Assembly (NCBI RefSeq): GCF_025642745.1
Contig: NZ_JANZKP010000007.1
Location: 32,334 to 96,333 of the forward strand
Source of the DNA: Cellulomonas sp. RIT-PI-Y
GTDB taxonomy: Bacteria; Actinomycetota; Actinomycetes; Actinomycetales; Cellulomonadaceae
Direction: 5' to 3'
Length of the DNA: 64,000 bases
The notes beneath the pieces are model-generated. The model was not told where the DNA came from, made no database searches, and saw only the letters and a list, made by a program, of their open reading frames with translations. This document shows positions 13,488 to 22,672 of this stretch, one piece after another. Made by a program: the position numbers and the translations under genes. Position 1 is the stretch's first letter. Each line of letters starts with the position of its first letter.

Positions 13488-14384
13488 TCAGCCCGGTCCG
13501 TCGCTCGTCGCCGCCAGCAGCGGCACGAGGACGTCGCTGATCGGGGTGGGGATGCCCAGGGCCCGGCCCCGCCGTTGCACGACACCGTTGCGGATGTCCC
13601 ACTCGAGGGGCCGTCCCTGGTCGCGGTCTGCCAGGATCGACGTCCCTCGGTCGGGCGGGGAGGCGCGGAACGACTCGAGGATCCGCTGCGGCTCGTCGTC
13701 GTCCAGCCGGGCTCCGTCGGCCCGGGCGATCACCAGGCACTCGGCGAGGTAGTCGAGCGTGAGGTCGCCGATGTCGTCCCGCGCGAACATGCCCGAGCGC
13801 CGGCCGGTCACCGCCATGAGTCCCGCAGCCGCGTTCTGCAGCAGCTTCCGCCAGGCGACGGTCGGGAAATCGTTCGAGATCTCCACCCGGCAGCGGGTCC
13901 CCCGCAAGGCATTCTCCACCGTCGCTCCGCCGGGGGTGTCCGGCACCGTGAGACGCGGGTCGGCGAGCAGGCGGACCGCGTCGTCGGCCTCTCGCACCGC
14001 CGGGAACCAGACGACGGCCGGCACGACCTCGCCGGCGGGGACGAGCGGAGCGACCTGCTCGCGCTGCTCGACGCCGTTCTGCAGCACGCACACCACGGTG
14101 CCCGGTCCGCACAGTGCCGCCAGCCAGTCGCCGGCCGCCGCGGTCTGGGTCGCCTTGACCGCGAGGAAGACCAGATCGGACATCGGCTGCACTCCCCCGG
14201 CGTCCGTGGCGACGGGTCCGGGCACAGCCACGGTTCCCCGCTCGGACCGGAGCCGCAGCTCCGCCCGCGCCGATCGTCCGGCGATGAACGGGGTCCGGCC
14301 CGCATCGTGCAGCAGGGCTGCCACGGTCGTTCCGATCGCGCCGGGGCCGATGACGGCGATCCGCGGCTCCGGTAGGGGCGTCAT
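13488..14384 (-). CDS. 2-dehydropantoate 2-reductase (ketopantoate reductase)
   Basis: This 298-aa protein has an N-terminal NADP-binding glycine motif (IAVIGPGAIGTTVAALLHDAG), the ketopantoate reductase block VFLAVKATQT, the LQNGVEQRE segment and the C-terminal helical domain with KLLQNAAAGLMAV (catalytic Lys expected there). It reduces ketopantoate to pantoate in pantothenate synthesis, or acts on a related 2-oxoacid; several paralogs of this family have unknown substrates. A 20-bp-period repeat lies just upstream. Confidence 0.88.
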   Translation of the reverse strand: MTPLPEPRIAVIGPGAIGTTVAALLHDAGRTPFIAGRSARAELRLRSERGTVAVPGPVATDAGGVQPMSDLVFLAVKATQTAAAGDWLAALCGPGTVVCVLQNGVEQREQVAPLVPAGEVVPAVVWFPAVREADDAVRLLADPRLTVPDTPGGATVENALRGTRCRVEISNDFPTVAWRKLLQNAAAGLMAVTGRRSGMFARDDIGDLTLDYLAECLVIARADGARLDDDEPQRILESFRASPPDRGTSILADRDQGRPLEWDIRNGVVQRRGRALGIPTPISDVLVPLLAATSDGPG

Positions 14385-14404
14385 GCTGCTGACCCGACCT
14401 TCCT

Positions 14405-14441
14405 GTCCTGGCTGTCGCGAGACCGTCCTGGCTGTCGCGAG
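14405..14441. repeat. Tandem direct repeat upstream of ketopantoate reductase gene
   Basis: GTCCTGGCTGTCGCGAG occurs twice, at 14405-14421 and 14425-14441, a 20-bp period. It lies 20 bp upstream of the ATG. It could be a regulator site or a simple duplication. Confidence 0.6.
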
Positions 14442-14558
14442 GTCGTTGCGCGGGTCAGCGCACCGCCGGGAACGAGTTCGACGGGAGTCGCGCCGGTATG
14501 CGACTGGCCCGATCGGCAGCGTACCGACCGGGCGAGCGGTCCACGATCAGATCACCGC

Positions 14559-14774
14559 TCATTCACCAGGTGCGCGCGGCTCGACGTCGTCGGGATCCGG
14601 GCCCGGGCTCGACGTCGGATTCCGGGGCGTGTCACCGACTTCCTCGTCTTGGTCGTGCTCGTCGGACGTGTTGATGTCGTCGGGGTTCGCTCCCGGGTTA
14701 CCCCCCGGTGTCGACGCCGGGTCCGGGGATCCTTCAGGACGGTGCGGGTGCGGTACGGGGCTGGATGCGGTCAT
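14559..14774 (-). CDS. Small disordered acidic protein
   Basis: This 71-aa protein is rich in Pro, Asp, Gly and Ser (DDINTSDEHDQDEEVGD) with no hydrophobic core and no known domain. ATG 14774 has GAGAGGAG upstream and is preferred to the longer frame from 14840. It sits 67 bp downstream of the desaturase gene on the same strand. Confidence 0.55.
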   Translation of the reverse strand: MTASSPVPHPHRPEGSPDPASTPGGNPGANPDDINTSDEHDQDEEVGDTPRNPTSSPGPDPDDVEPRAPGE

Positions 14775-14841
14775 GGCGATGGCTCCTCTCCGGCCGCTGG
14801 GGCCGGGACGGGTCGCGGATGGAGGAATGGACTGGATCACG

Positions 14842-15933
14842 TCACCGTGCCGAGCGGTACTCCGTGGCGAGAGGGCACTGGAAGGGATCGGTCGCGGAGA
14901 GTCCGACCGTGTTGAGGTGGCGGATGACGATCCCGTACGACGTGTGCAGGCTCGTCTCGGTGTAGGTGATCCCGTGCGCGGCGCAGAAGGCGCGCACGGT
15001 GGGCTGGATCTTGCGGAGGTTGGGGCGCGGCATGCTGGGGAACAGGTGGTGTTCGATCTGGTAGTTCAGGCCCCCCATGAACGTGTCGATCACACGGTTG
15101 CCCCGGACGTTGCGGCTCATGAGGACCTGTCGACGCAGGAAGTCGATCCGCGCGTCGCGCGGTACGAGCGGCATCCCCTTGTGGTTGGGGGCGAAGACGG
15201 CTCCCATGTACAGCCCGAACAGGCCGAGCTGGACGCCCAGGAACGCGGCGGCCATCCCGATCGGCAGGAGCCAGAACACCAGGGCGAGGTAGCCGCCGAG
15301 GCGCAATGTGATGAACGCGATCTCCACCGGCCGTCGCTTCACCGGCCCCCGCCCGAAGATCGTCTTGACACCCGAGACGTGCAGGTTGAGCCCTTCGAGC
15401 AGGAGGACGGGGAAGAACAGCCAGCCCTGACGGCGGGTGAGCCAGCCCTTCAGACCGGTGCGAGCGGCCGGGAGGTCCTCGGTGTGGAAGACGATGACGT
15501 CGGTGGCGATGTCGGGGTCGGCGCCGACCTGGTTCGGTTTGGCGTGGTGCCGGGAGTGCTTGTGCTGCCACCACCCGTAGCTCATCCCTGCGTAGAGGTT
15601 CGCGATCACCAGGCTGGACCAGTCGTTCCACCGACCGGACTCGAAGATCTGCCGATGGGCGGCGTCATGCCCCAGGAACATGACCTGACCGAGCAGCACC
15701 GCCAGCACCGCGGCCGTGAGCAGTTGCCACCAGGACGGCCCGAGGACGACGAACGCGGCGAACGTCCCTGCCAGCAGGGCGGTGAGCAGCACGAAACGGG
15801 TCCAGTAGTACCCGTAGCGGCGGCGCATCAGGCCGGACTGCTGCACGCTGTGGCTCAGTTCGGTGAACTCGCTGACCTGCCGCTCGCGTGCCGGTCGGCG
15901 CGACGCGGCGGCGGCTGACGTGGGGGGCTCCAT
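14842..15933 (-). CDS. Membrane fatty acid desaturase
   Basis: This 363-aa membrane protein has three His boxes that bind the di-iron centre: HDAAH (89-93), HKHSRHH (124-130) and QIEHHLFP near residue 300. The four expected membrane spans surround them. It introduces double bonds into acyl chains of lipids or acyl-CoA, using oxygen and an electron donor not encoded nearby. The third box of the QxxHH form is typical of front-end or acyl-lipid desaturases. Confidence 0.93.
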   Translation of the reverse strand: MEPPTSAAAASRRPARERQVSEFTELSHSVQQSGLMRRRYGYYWTRFVLLTALLAGTFAAFVVLGPSWWQLLTAAVLAVLLGQVMFLGHDAAHRQIFESGRWNDWSSLVIANLYAGMSYGWWQHKHSRHHAKPNQVGADPDIATDVIVFHTEDLPAARTGLKGWLTRRQGWLFFPVLLLEGLNLHVSGVKTIFGRGPVKRRPVEIAFITLRLGGYLALVFWLLPIGMAAAFLGVQLGLFGLYMGAVFAPNHKGMPLVPRDARIDFLRRQVLMSRNVRGNRVIDTFMGGLNYQIEHHLFPSMPRPNLRKIQPTVRAFCAAHGITYTETSLHTSYGIVIRHLNTVGLSATDPFQCPLATEYRSAR

Positions 15934-15939
15934 GGTGGC

Positions 15940-16404
15940 CTAGTCGAATCTGATCGTGGCGACCGTCGCATGGACGGCGGCGGACCGCTGTTGCTCGTGG
16001 GCGGTTCGGGCCTCGGCGGCGACCTCACGCTCGGCGCTGGCTCGCCGCAGTTCGGTCCCGAGGTCGAGCAGCATGGTGGACAGGGCGTCGGCGAGTCCGT
16101 CGCGCAGTTCCTCCAGCGTGGTGGACTCCACGAGCAGCCGCCGGTCGGAGACCGAGAGCCGGAGGTCGGGGCCGGTGCGGCCGGTCTGCTCCGTCAGGCG
16201 ACGCGCGGTGTCGGGGTCCTCGATCCTGAGTCGTTCGGCGGGCGACACCTGCCGGGAGAAGACCAGCGGGACCGTGTAGGCGGCCGGCTCCTCCGGAGTG
16301 CCCAGCCGGGCGGGCAGCCCGGATTCGAGGACCGACATGAGGCGCAGATCGGTGGTGCGGTCTTCCGCGGGAGTGCGTGCGGGCGTGCGAATGAGAGCGG
16401 ACAT
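15940..16404 (-). CDS. Hypothetical protein
   Basis: This is a 154-aa soluble protein of unknown family. ATG 16404 is preceded by AGAGG. The middle contains SVSDRRLLVESTTLEELRDGL and the C-terminus a long charged helix (GTELRRASAEREVAAEARTAHEQQ), probably coiled coil. It ends 6 bp before the start of the desaturase gene, so the two are probably co-transcribed. Confidence 0.65.
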   Translation of the reverse strand: MSALIRTPARTPAEDRTTDLRLMSVLESGLPARLGTPEEPAAYTVPLVFSRQVSPAERLRIEDPDTARRLTEQTGRTGPDLRLSVSDRRLLVESTTLEELRDGLADALSTMLLDLGTELRRASAEREVAAEARTAHEQQRSAAVHATVATIRFD

Positions 16405-16462
16405 AACGGTCAACCTCTGTCTGTGGGAGTCCGGCACCTGCGTATGCGGCGCCGGGGGGCGC

Positions 16463-16867
16463 TCAGAGCGTCGAGCGAGACGGCGCTGCGGTGGGCCGGC
16501 GGCCGGCGCGAAGGCGGCGCCGGAGCTGACCGATGCGCAAGGCGCCGACGACCAGAGCGACGACACCGACACCCAGACCGGCGACGAGCAGGACCAGAGC
16601 CAGGGGCGCGGTCCCGGTCATCCCGAGGAAGGTCACGTCGACCGGCTCGGTGTTCTGGAGCATGAACACCACGAGCGCGACCAGGACGAGCGCGCCGACG
16701 CAGATGCCGACCCACGCCGATCCGGTCCGCGTGCGGGCGGGTCGGTCGAGACGGTCCTGACGGCCGGTGCCGGCCGAACCGCCGGGAGATGCCACCTCGG
16801 CGATCGGGTCCGCCGGGTCGTACCCGGTCTGACCGGGTTGACGAGTGGTGCGCGATGGGACGGGCAT
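16463..16867 (-). CDS. LapA-domain (DUF1049) membrane protein
   Basis: This 134-aa protein has a disordered N-terminus and then two membrane helices separated by the short LapA-type loop (FMLQNTEPVDVTFLGMTG), followed by a basic tail (RIGQLRRRLRAGRR). The family relates to lipopolysaccharide assembly protein A in diderms, but is common in actinobacteria with unknown role. ATG 16867 has GAGGAGGG upstream. Confidence 0.82.
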   Translation of the reverse strand: MPVPSRTTRQPGQTGYDPADPIAEVASPGGSAGTGRQDRLDRPARTRTGSAWVGICVGALVLVALVVFMLQNTEPVDVTFLGMTGTAPLALVLLVAGLGVGVVALVVGALRIGQLRRRLRAGRRPTAAPSRSTL

Positions 16868-16975
16868 GATGCCCTCCTCTGCCGTGCCGGGACGCAGGTC
16901 GTCAGGTGACGGCCGTTGATCTCGGGGCTGGGACGATCGTACGCCTGTTCGGGTGAAAGCGACCTCTGAGGACCA

Positions 16976-18343
16976 TCAGGTCTGGAGGTCACGGCGTAGC
17001 CGCATCGCGAGCAGGGCGACGTCGTCCTCGCCCGCAGCGGCGGGCAGGTCCGTCAGGAGACGGTCGCACAGGTGATCGAGATCCTCCCGCCGGGCTCCGT
17101 CGAGGGCGGCACGGAGCAGGGCGAGCCCGTCGTGCAGGGAACGCGTGCGGTTCTCGATCAAGCCGTCGGTGTAGAGCAGGACGGTGGAGCCGCGGTCCAG
17201 CACCACCTCGTATTCCTCACGGCCCTTGTCCGGCAGAAGGCCCAGCAGTGTTCCGGGGACGCGACCGGTCAGTGTCCGCACCGATCCGCCGGATCCGACG
17301 ACCAGAGGCGGAAGATGTCCGGCGTTCGACCACCGCAGACGGGCCTCTCCGCGCTGGTGTTCGTCGCGGGTCTGTTCCACGCGGGCGACCACCACGGTGG
17401 CCATGGTCGAGATCCGCAGAGTGCGCATGGCGCGGTCCAGCGCCTCGAGGATGCCGGCGGGCCCTGCCTCGGTGACCACGGCGATCGTGCGCAGCATCGA
17501 ACGCAGCTGCGACATCACGGCAGCGGCCTCGAGGTCGTGCCCGGCGACGTCCCCGATGACCAGGATCGTCGCGCCGTCGGGTTGGACGAACGCGTCGTAC
17601 CAGTCGCCGCCGACGCGCGCACCCTCGGAGGCGGGGCGGTAGCGCACCACGATCTGCACGTGGTCCGGCTCGACCGGAGGGGTGAGCAGTGCCTGTTGCA
17701 GCGTCGTCGCCACGTCACGCTGCCGCCGGAACCGGCGGGCATTGTCGAGGGCCAGCGCGGCCGCCCCGGTCACCTCACGCAGGGTGCGCAGTTCCGCCGG
17801 CGTCAGTGGGCTGCGGGCGGCGTCGCGGAACAGGCTCAGCGCGCCGATGGTGCGCTCGTCGCGGACCAGCGGCAGCACCGCCAGAGACTCGGGTGCCAGC
17901 TGCCCGACGAGTGCGTGCACCGGTCCTGGGTGCAGGACGGCCTGCAGGGCGTCACGCGCACCGTGGCGGACCTCGACGGTCTGGCCGTCGGCGATCGCCC
18001 GGCTGAGGAACGCCTGGGGGGTGAGCGCCGCGATCCGAGCATCGGCGTAGTCCTGCACGACGGGTCGCAGCTGCTCCTCGCGGTGCCAGGCGGCGATGTC
18101 CCGCAGTCGCCGACGCCCGGGGCGCGACTCGTCGTCGTCCACCAGTGTGACCACGCACCAGTCCGCGAGTGCCGGGACCAGGATCTGTGTCAGTCGTTCG
18201 GCGGCCACCTCGGCCACCATCGTGTCGGCCAACTGCGAGCCGACCTGTCCCAGCAAGCGAGCGCGCGACGCGCCCGCGTCCCCCTCCCGATCCGCATCGG
18301 CCAGGTGCGTGGCCGTGTCTCCTGGACTGTCCTGCGGCTTCAC
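16976..18343 (-). CDS. GAF-SpoIIE type PP2C phosphatase
   Basis: This 455-aa protein has an N-terminal GAF-like sensor (about residues 30-205, ending ALALDNARRFRRQRDVATTLQQALL) and a C-terminal SpoIIE/RsbU phosphatase domain with GARVGGDWYDAF, LVIGDVAGHDLEAA, STMATVVVAR, WSNAGHLPPLV and LLYTDGLIE. The Asp residues in these motifs bind the metal ions. Such enzymes dephosphorylate anti-anti-sigma factors and so control sigma-factor pathways. No partner gene is in the window. Confidence 0.92.
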   Translation of the reverse strand: MKPQDSPGDTATHLADADREGDAGASRARLLGQVGSQLADTMVAEVAAERLTQILVPALADWCVVTLVDDDESRPGRRRLRDIAAWHREEQLRPVVQDYADARIAALTPQAFLSRAIADGQTVEVRHGARDALQAVLHPGPVHALVGQLAPESLAVLPLVRDERTIGALSLFRDAARSPLTPAELRTLREVTGAAALALDNARRFRRQRDVATTLQQALLTPPVEPDHVQIVVRYRPASEGARVGGDWYDAFVQPDGATILVIGDVAGHDLEAAAVMSQLRSMLRTIAVVTEAGPAGILEALDRAMRTLRISTMATVVVARVEQTRDEHQRGEARLRWSNAGHLPPLVVGSGGSVRTLTGRVPGTLLGLLPDKGREEYEVVLDRGSTVLLYTDGLIENRTRSLHDGLALLRAALDGARREDLDHLCDRLLTDLPAAAGEDDVALLAMRLRRDLQT

Positions 18344-18421
18344 CGGAACAAGGTACGGCAGCGCGCGCTCCGCGACGTCGGCGTCGGTGACCTCGGCGGC
18401 ACGACGTCCTTGATCGTCGGG

Positions 18422-19045
18422 CTACGCCCTGCTGGCCAGCACGGCGTCCCATCCCTCCGGCAGCGCCTGGCGCAGCCCGCCGACCAGCAGGGTCACCATG
18501 TGCCGGACGTCGTACTCCGGGTCGGTCGGCGCCCAGGCGACCAGGTCGCCGACGGCCCGCAGCAACTGGTACGGCGTCACGGGTGCGACCACCTCCCCGG
18601 CTGCGCGGGAGGCGTCCAGCAGCTCGCCGAGCACGGGAACCAGGCGCTCGACGAACAGGGTGTGCAGCGCGGTGAATCCGGCGGCGTCGCCTTCCCACAC
18701 CCGGCCGAGTCCGTGTTTGGTGCCGAGGAAGTCGACGAACTGGTGCACCCAGGCCAGGGTCGCGGCGAACGGCGAGGACGCCGAGGCCAGCAGGTCCGGC
18801 CCGGCGGCGGCGCACGCGTCGATCTGGTGGCGGTACACGGCGACGACCAGCTCCGCACGGGTCGGGAAGTGCCGGTACAGCGTGGCCACTCCCACCCCGG
18901 CGGCGGCGGCGACCTCACGGACCGGTGCGTCCACGCCGGAGGTCGCGAACACCGCGCCCGCGGCGTCGAGGAGCGCGCGCTGGTTGCGCACCGCATCGCG
19001 CCGACGGCCCGGAGCGGCCCGGTGGAGGTCCTCGGAGGGCGTCAC
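18422..19045 (-). CDS. TetR family transcriptional regulator
   Basis: This is a 207-aa protein from GTG 19045 (the frame extends to 19063). The helix-turn-helix is APVREVAAAAGVGVATLYRHFPTRAEL near the N-terminus, with the standard TetR C-terminal bundle. It is divergent from an alpha/beta hydrolase, with two palindromic operators in the gap, so it probably represses itself and that gene. Confidence 0.88.
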   Translation of the reverse strand: MTPSEDLHRAAPGRRRDAVRNQRALLDAAGAVFATSGVDAPVREVAAAAGVGVATLYRHFPTRAELVVAVYRHQIDACAAAGPDLLASASSPFAATLAWVHQFVDFLGTKHGLGRVWEGDAAGFTALHTLFVERLVPVLGELLDASRAAGEVVAPVTPYQLLRAVGDLVAWAPTDPEYDVRHMVTLLVGGLRQALPEGWDAVLASRA

Positions 19046-19076
19046 GTCCCGATGATGGCACAACCCACCGCCCTAT

Positions 19077-19143
19077 CGGAACGACGTTCCGTATCGACTG
19101 GTAACCGGAGCACGGTTCCACTACGGTTCGGAACGTCGCTCCG
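19077..19143. promoter_or_regulatory. TetR operators between regulator and hydrolase
   Basis: There is a perfect palindrome CGGAACG-A-CGTTCCG at 19077-19091 and a one-mismatch copy CGGAACGTCGCTCCG at 19129-19143. The core AACGACGTT also occurs in the operator of the other TetR system at 11398-11410. Confidence 0.65.
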
Positions 19144-19183
19144 TTTCGTTGCGGCAGCCCCTCTCCCGCTCGGAAGGTCCTCG

Positions 19184-20104
19184 ATGTCGACTCCTCCCCT
19201 CGCCCCTCCCCGTATCCCCCAGGTGATCAGCGTGCGGCCCGTCACGCTCGACTCCCCGGGCCGCGGCGCCGACCTGGAGGTCCGGATCACCGCGCCGACC
19301 GCGGGCTCGGATCTCCCGGTGATCGTCTTCGCGCACGGCTTCGGCCAGTCGATGACCGCGGCCGATCCGCTGGTGGATCACTGGACCGCGCACGGCTTCG
19401 TCGTCGTGCAGCCCACCTTCCTGGACTCCGTGAGTCTGGGGCTGACACCGGACGATCCGCGCTACACCGACATCTGGCGGACCCGCGTCGACGACCTCGA
19501 ACGCGTGATCGACGAGCTCGACACGCTCCTCGCGGCCGTCCCCGGACTCCCCGGCCGGGTGGCGGTCGACCGCCTGGCGGTGGCCGGTCACTCGTGGGGT
19601 GGTCAGTCCGTCGGGATGCTGCTCGGTGCGCGCGTCCTGGACGCCGACGGACGGCCCGGCGAGGACCGGACGGATCACCGGGTGAAGGCCGGCGTCCTGC
19701 TCTCGACCACCGGTCTCTCCCGCGGCGACCTCACGCCCTTCGCCCAGCAGAACTTCGCCTTCATGAACCCGGACTTCACCCGGCTGTCGACCCCCACGAT
19801 CGTCGTCGCCGGGGATCACGACCAGTCGCTGCTGTCGACGCGCGGTCCGGACTGGTTCACCGACGTCTACCACCACAGCCCGGGCGCGCGGCACCTCGTG
19901 ACGCTGTTCGGCGGGGAGCACACCCTCGGCGGGATCCAGGACTACGGCTCCACCGCCACCACGGACGAGAGCCCGGAGCGGGTGCAGCTGGTGCGCCGCA
20001 CCACGACGGCGTTCCTGCAGACCGCTCTCGGTGTCGACCCGGACGCGTGGGCCGCGGTCGCCGCCTCCGCGACCGAACCTGTCGGGCGGGTCGACTCCCA
20101 GTAG
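19184..20104 (+). CDS. Alpha/beta hydrolase (PAF-acetylhydrolase/chlorophyllase-like)
   Basis: This 306-aa protein has the oxyanion-hole motif HGFGQS, the nucleophile elbow GHSWGGQS, a later acid near VAGDHDQSLL and a candidate catalytic His in GGEHTLGG. The layout fits alpha/beta hydrolases of the platelet-activating-factor acetylhydrolase or dienelactone hydrolase groups. ATG 19184 has GGAAGG upstream; the frame open far to the left is not coding. The divergent TetR gene points to substrate-induced expression. Confidence 0.88.
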   Translation: MSTPPLAPPRIPQVISVRPVTLDSPGRGADLEVRITAPTAGSDLPVIVFAHGFGQSMTAADPLVDHWTAHGFVVVQPTFLDSVSLGLTPDDPRYTDIWRTRVDDLERVIDELDTLLAAVPGLPGRVAVDRLAVAGHSWGGQSVGMLLGARVLDADGRPGEDRTDHRVKAGVLLSTTGLSRGDLTPFAQQNFAFMNPDFTRLSTPTIVVAGDHDQSLLSTRGPDWFTDVYHHSPGARHLVTLFGGEHTLGGIQDYGSTATTDESPERVQLVRRTTTAFLQTALGVDPDAWAAVAASATEPVGRVDSQ

Positions 20105-20204
20105 CCCGGTCCACCGGCCGGAGGGGGTGCCGCTCACCACTCGTCGGCGCCGACTCCGGCCCCGCCGGGCTCCACACCCGGGTAGTACCCGACCAGCGTC
20201 AGCC

Positions 20205-20812
20205 GGTCGGCACCGTTGAGCGCCAGGTGGTGCTGGCGAATTCGCGGGGGCCGCACGCCCTGTCCGGCCTGATCGCCGAGCTGCGTCCGCAGGCCCGGGC
20301 CGCCATCCTCGCGCAGGCGGACGTCGTCTTCCTCGCCTTCCCGTACGCGCTGTCCCAGGTCCTGCCGGCCGAGGAACCCGCGGGATCGATCGTGCTGGAC
20401 AACAACAAGGACATGCCCTGGCGAGACGGGCACTTGTCCGAGGCGGACGCCGGCGGCGTGACGATCCAGGAGCTACGGCAACGGCAGCTGCCCGCCTCCC
20501 TGCTCAGCCATATCCAGTTCCACGGACGGGTCCCGATGCACGTGCCCGGTGACGCGCTCCCCCGCCCTCCTGCGGCCGGCCCGACCGCGGGGCGCATCGG
20601 ACCGTCAGGCGCTGGTGGTGTCCAGCGATGATCCGGTGGCGGTCGCGTTCGTGACCCGCCTGTACGACCAGCTGGGATTCGACCCGGTGAACAACGGGCC
20701 GCCGGCGGAGTCCTGGCGGAGTGCTCCGGGCACCCCGGTGTGGGCGGCGTCCGTCGACGGACAGAGCCGCGACCAGCTCATCCGGAACCTCGCCCTGGCA
20801 CGGCGGCCCTGA
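20205..20812 (+). pseudogene. Decayed NADPH-dependent F420 reductase-like gene (frameshifted, 5'-truncated)
   Basis: Two plus-strand frames together match one protein. The first gives VVLANSRGPHALSGLIAELRP, ADVVFLAFPYALSQVLP, SIVLDNNKDMPWRDGH and TIQELRQRQLPASLLSHIQF. The second continues from about 20590 with DRQALVVSSDDPVAVAFV, YDQLGFDPVNNGP and SWRSAPGTPVW. This is the order of the F420-dependent NADP reductase-like family, but the N-terminal GxGxxG strand is gone and the frame breaks near 20560-20600. Several family-conserved positions also look eroded. Confidence 0.7.
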
Positions 20813-20821
20813 CGACCGGGA

Positions 20822-21304
20822 CTACCGGTAGAACCCCTCCCGTAGCACGACGCCGTGCTCGAGCCATGCCTTCAACGCGTTGAGCATGCTCGTCCACCCC
20901 TCGCAGTTGCCGAAGGCGCTGGTCGCCCCCGACGGCGTGGCGCGCCAGGACGACTCGGAGATGGTCAGCAACGTACGGGTGCCGCCGTCCACCGGCTCGA
21001 ACTCGAAGGTGGTCACGGTGTACCCGGAGCCGTCGGCGGCCTCCTCCGACCCCCAGCGCACGACGATCCGGTGCGGGGCGTCCGCCTCCACCACGTGCAC
21101 CGGGACGTCACCGGGGAAGTCGTGGAAGGCCCAGGTCACCGTCTCCCCCGCCACGAGCCGGCCACGGGCGCCACCGGTGGTGAAGTACCGGGACAGCTGC
21201 GCCGGATCGGCGACCGCCTCGTACACCTGCTGGACGGGTCGGCCGATCCGCCCCGACACCGCGAAGGACAGTTCGGTGAGTGCCTGCGTCGCCTCGTCGC
21301 TCAT
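20822..21304 (-). CDS. SRPBCC (AHSA1-like) domain protein
   Basis: This 160-aa protein has the START/Bet v1-like pattern of the AHSA1 group: RIGRPVQQVYEAVADPAQLSRYF, GETVTWAFHDFPGDVPV and the C-terminal helix GWTSMLNALKAWLEHG. These proteins often pair with ArsR regulators, as here, with only 16 bp between divergent start codons. The ligand is unknown. Confidence 0.88.
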   Translation of the reverse strand: MSDEATQALTELSFAVSGRIGRPVQQVYEAVADPAQLSRYFTTGGARGRLVAGETVTWAFHDFPGDVPVHVVEADAPHRIVVRWGSEEAADGSGYTVTTFEFEPVDGGTRTLLTISESSWRATPSGATSAFGNCEGWTSMLNALKAWLEHGVVLREGFYR

Positions 21305-21320
21305 GTGATAGTTTTACAAC

Positions 21321-21647
21321 ATGTCGGAGCCGGGCGTCAACGATCGCGACGACCTGGTGTTCAAAGCCCTCGCCTCGCCGGTCCGGCGCCGGATGCTCGA
21401 CACCCTCAAGGCGGGGTCCTGCACCACGGGTGAGCTCTGCGCGGCCTTCCCGGACCTCGACCGCACCACGGTCCTGCAGCACCTGCGGGTGCTCGAACGG
21501 GCCGAGCTGGTGACCGGTCGGCGGATCGGCCGGGAGCGGCACCTCACCCTGGCCCCGCTCCCGATCAAGCGCCTGCACGACCGGTGGATCGGCGACTACG
21601 CGCGCGCCGCCGTCGACCTGCTCGACGAGCTGGACCGCGAGGGCTGA
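21321..21647 (+). CDS. ArsR family transcriptional regulator
   Basis: This 108-aa winged-helix protein starts MSEPGVNDRDDLVFKALASPVRRRMLDTLK and has the recognition helix DRTTVLQHLRVLERAELV. It lacks the Cys metal motif of arsenic sensors, as usual in ArsR-SRPBCC pairs. The 16-bp AT-rich gap to the divergent SRPBCC gene (with GTTTTACAAC) must hold the shared promoter and operator region. Confidence 0.88.
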   Translation: MSEPGVNDRDDLVFKALASPVRRRMLDTLKAGSCTTGELCAAFPDLDRTTVLQHLRVLERAELVTGRRIGRERHLTLAPLPIKRLHDRWIGDYARAAVDLLDELDREG

Positions 21648-21698
21648 CGCCGGCCGGCGCGGTCCGGCCCGCCACGCCGTTCACCCGACGCCGGACCG

Positions 21699-22570
21699 TC
21701 AGCGGGGCTCGGCGGGCACGGCGGCGCGCCGCATCCGGTCCGCGGTCTCCCGCATCAGGTCGCGCAGCTCGTCCGGGGTCTCGACCACCACCTCGCACCC
21801 GAGGGCCGCGATGACCGCGGGGATCCAGTCCAGGCGCTCGGCGTGGATCTCCGCGCGGTGCCAGCGCCGGTCCGGGTCGGGCTCCCCCGGCCCGGCCGCC
21901 AGCGGTTCGATCCGGGCCACGCTCGACGGGAGGTGGTCGCGCAGCCGGGCCGCACTCGCGTCGACGTGCAGCACGACCCGCCAGCGGTAGTCGGCGTCGG
22001 CGAAGCGATCGGTCAACCCGGCCTCCGAGACGGGCTCGGCGCGGGCGGGGAACGTCGTGCAGCGGGCGCGGGCCGTGCGGATCCGGTCCACCCGGAACGT
22101 CCGGTCCTCCCCCGCGTCCGCGTCCGTGGCCACCAGGTACCACCGGCCCACGTTCGCGGCCAGGCCGTGCGGGTGGATGTCACGTCGAGAGGGTGCGCCC
22201 CGACGGTCCTGGTAGCGCAGGTCCACCACCCGACGGGATTCGACCGCCTCGGCCAGGGTCAGCAGCACGCCGGGATCCGGCAGCCCGTCGCCCGTGCCTG
22301 GGCGAGCCCGAGGAACACCGCGACCGTCTCCTCCGCGGTGAACACGATCGGCAGCACCCGCGACCCCGTCGCGAGGCGATAGCCGCCGTACCTGCCCCGG
22401 TCGGACTCCACCCGCACACCGGCCGCGGTCAGCCGCTGGACGTCGCGCCGGATCGTGCGTTCGTCGACGCCCAGCCGCTCCGCCCGCTCGGCGACACCAC
22501 GCCGCTCGGCGGACTGCAGCAGATCGAGCAGGCGCAACGTCCGTGCGGTCGGATCGGCCATGACCACCAT
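21699..22570 (-). pseudogene. Disrupted WYL-domain (YafY-type) regulator
   Basis: The 5' frame (from 22570) encodes a DeoR-type helix-turn-helix (TLRLLDLLQSAERRGVAERA, RYGGYRLATG) and ends at 22259 after VFLGLAQAR. A second frame (to 21699) holds the WYL domain (LAEAVESRRVVDLRYQDR, GRWYLVATDADAGEDRTFRVDRIR). They join out of frame near 22270-22290, and about 60-70 residues normally between these parts are missing. An internal deletion with frameshift best explains this. It is divergent from a VOC gene, which may now be unregulated. Confidence 0.7.
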
Positions 22571-22672
22571 GATCCTCCTCTACCGGACGGATTCCGCCCG
22601 GTATCCGCCCTAGCGTCCGCGACGACCGCCCCCGCGACCAGCGCGGGAGGTGACCAGCGGAGGAGACACACC

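Noticed and set aside
13759..15918. Very long plus-strand open frames over the ketopantoate reductase and desaturase region
   Set aside because: They are antisense shadows of well-recognised minus-strand genes with His-box and NADP motifs; their own composition is low-complexity.
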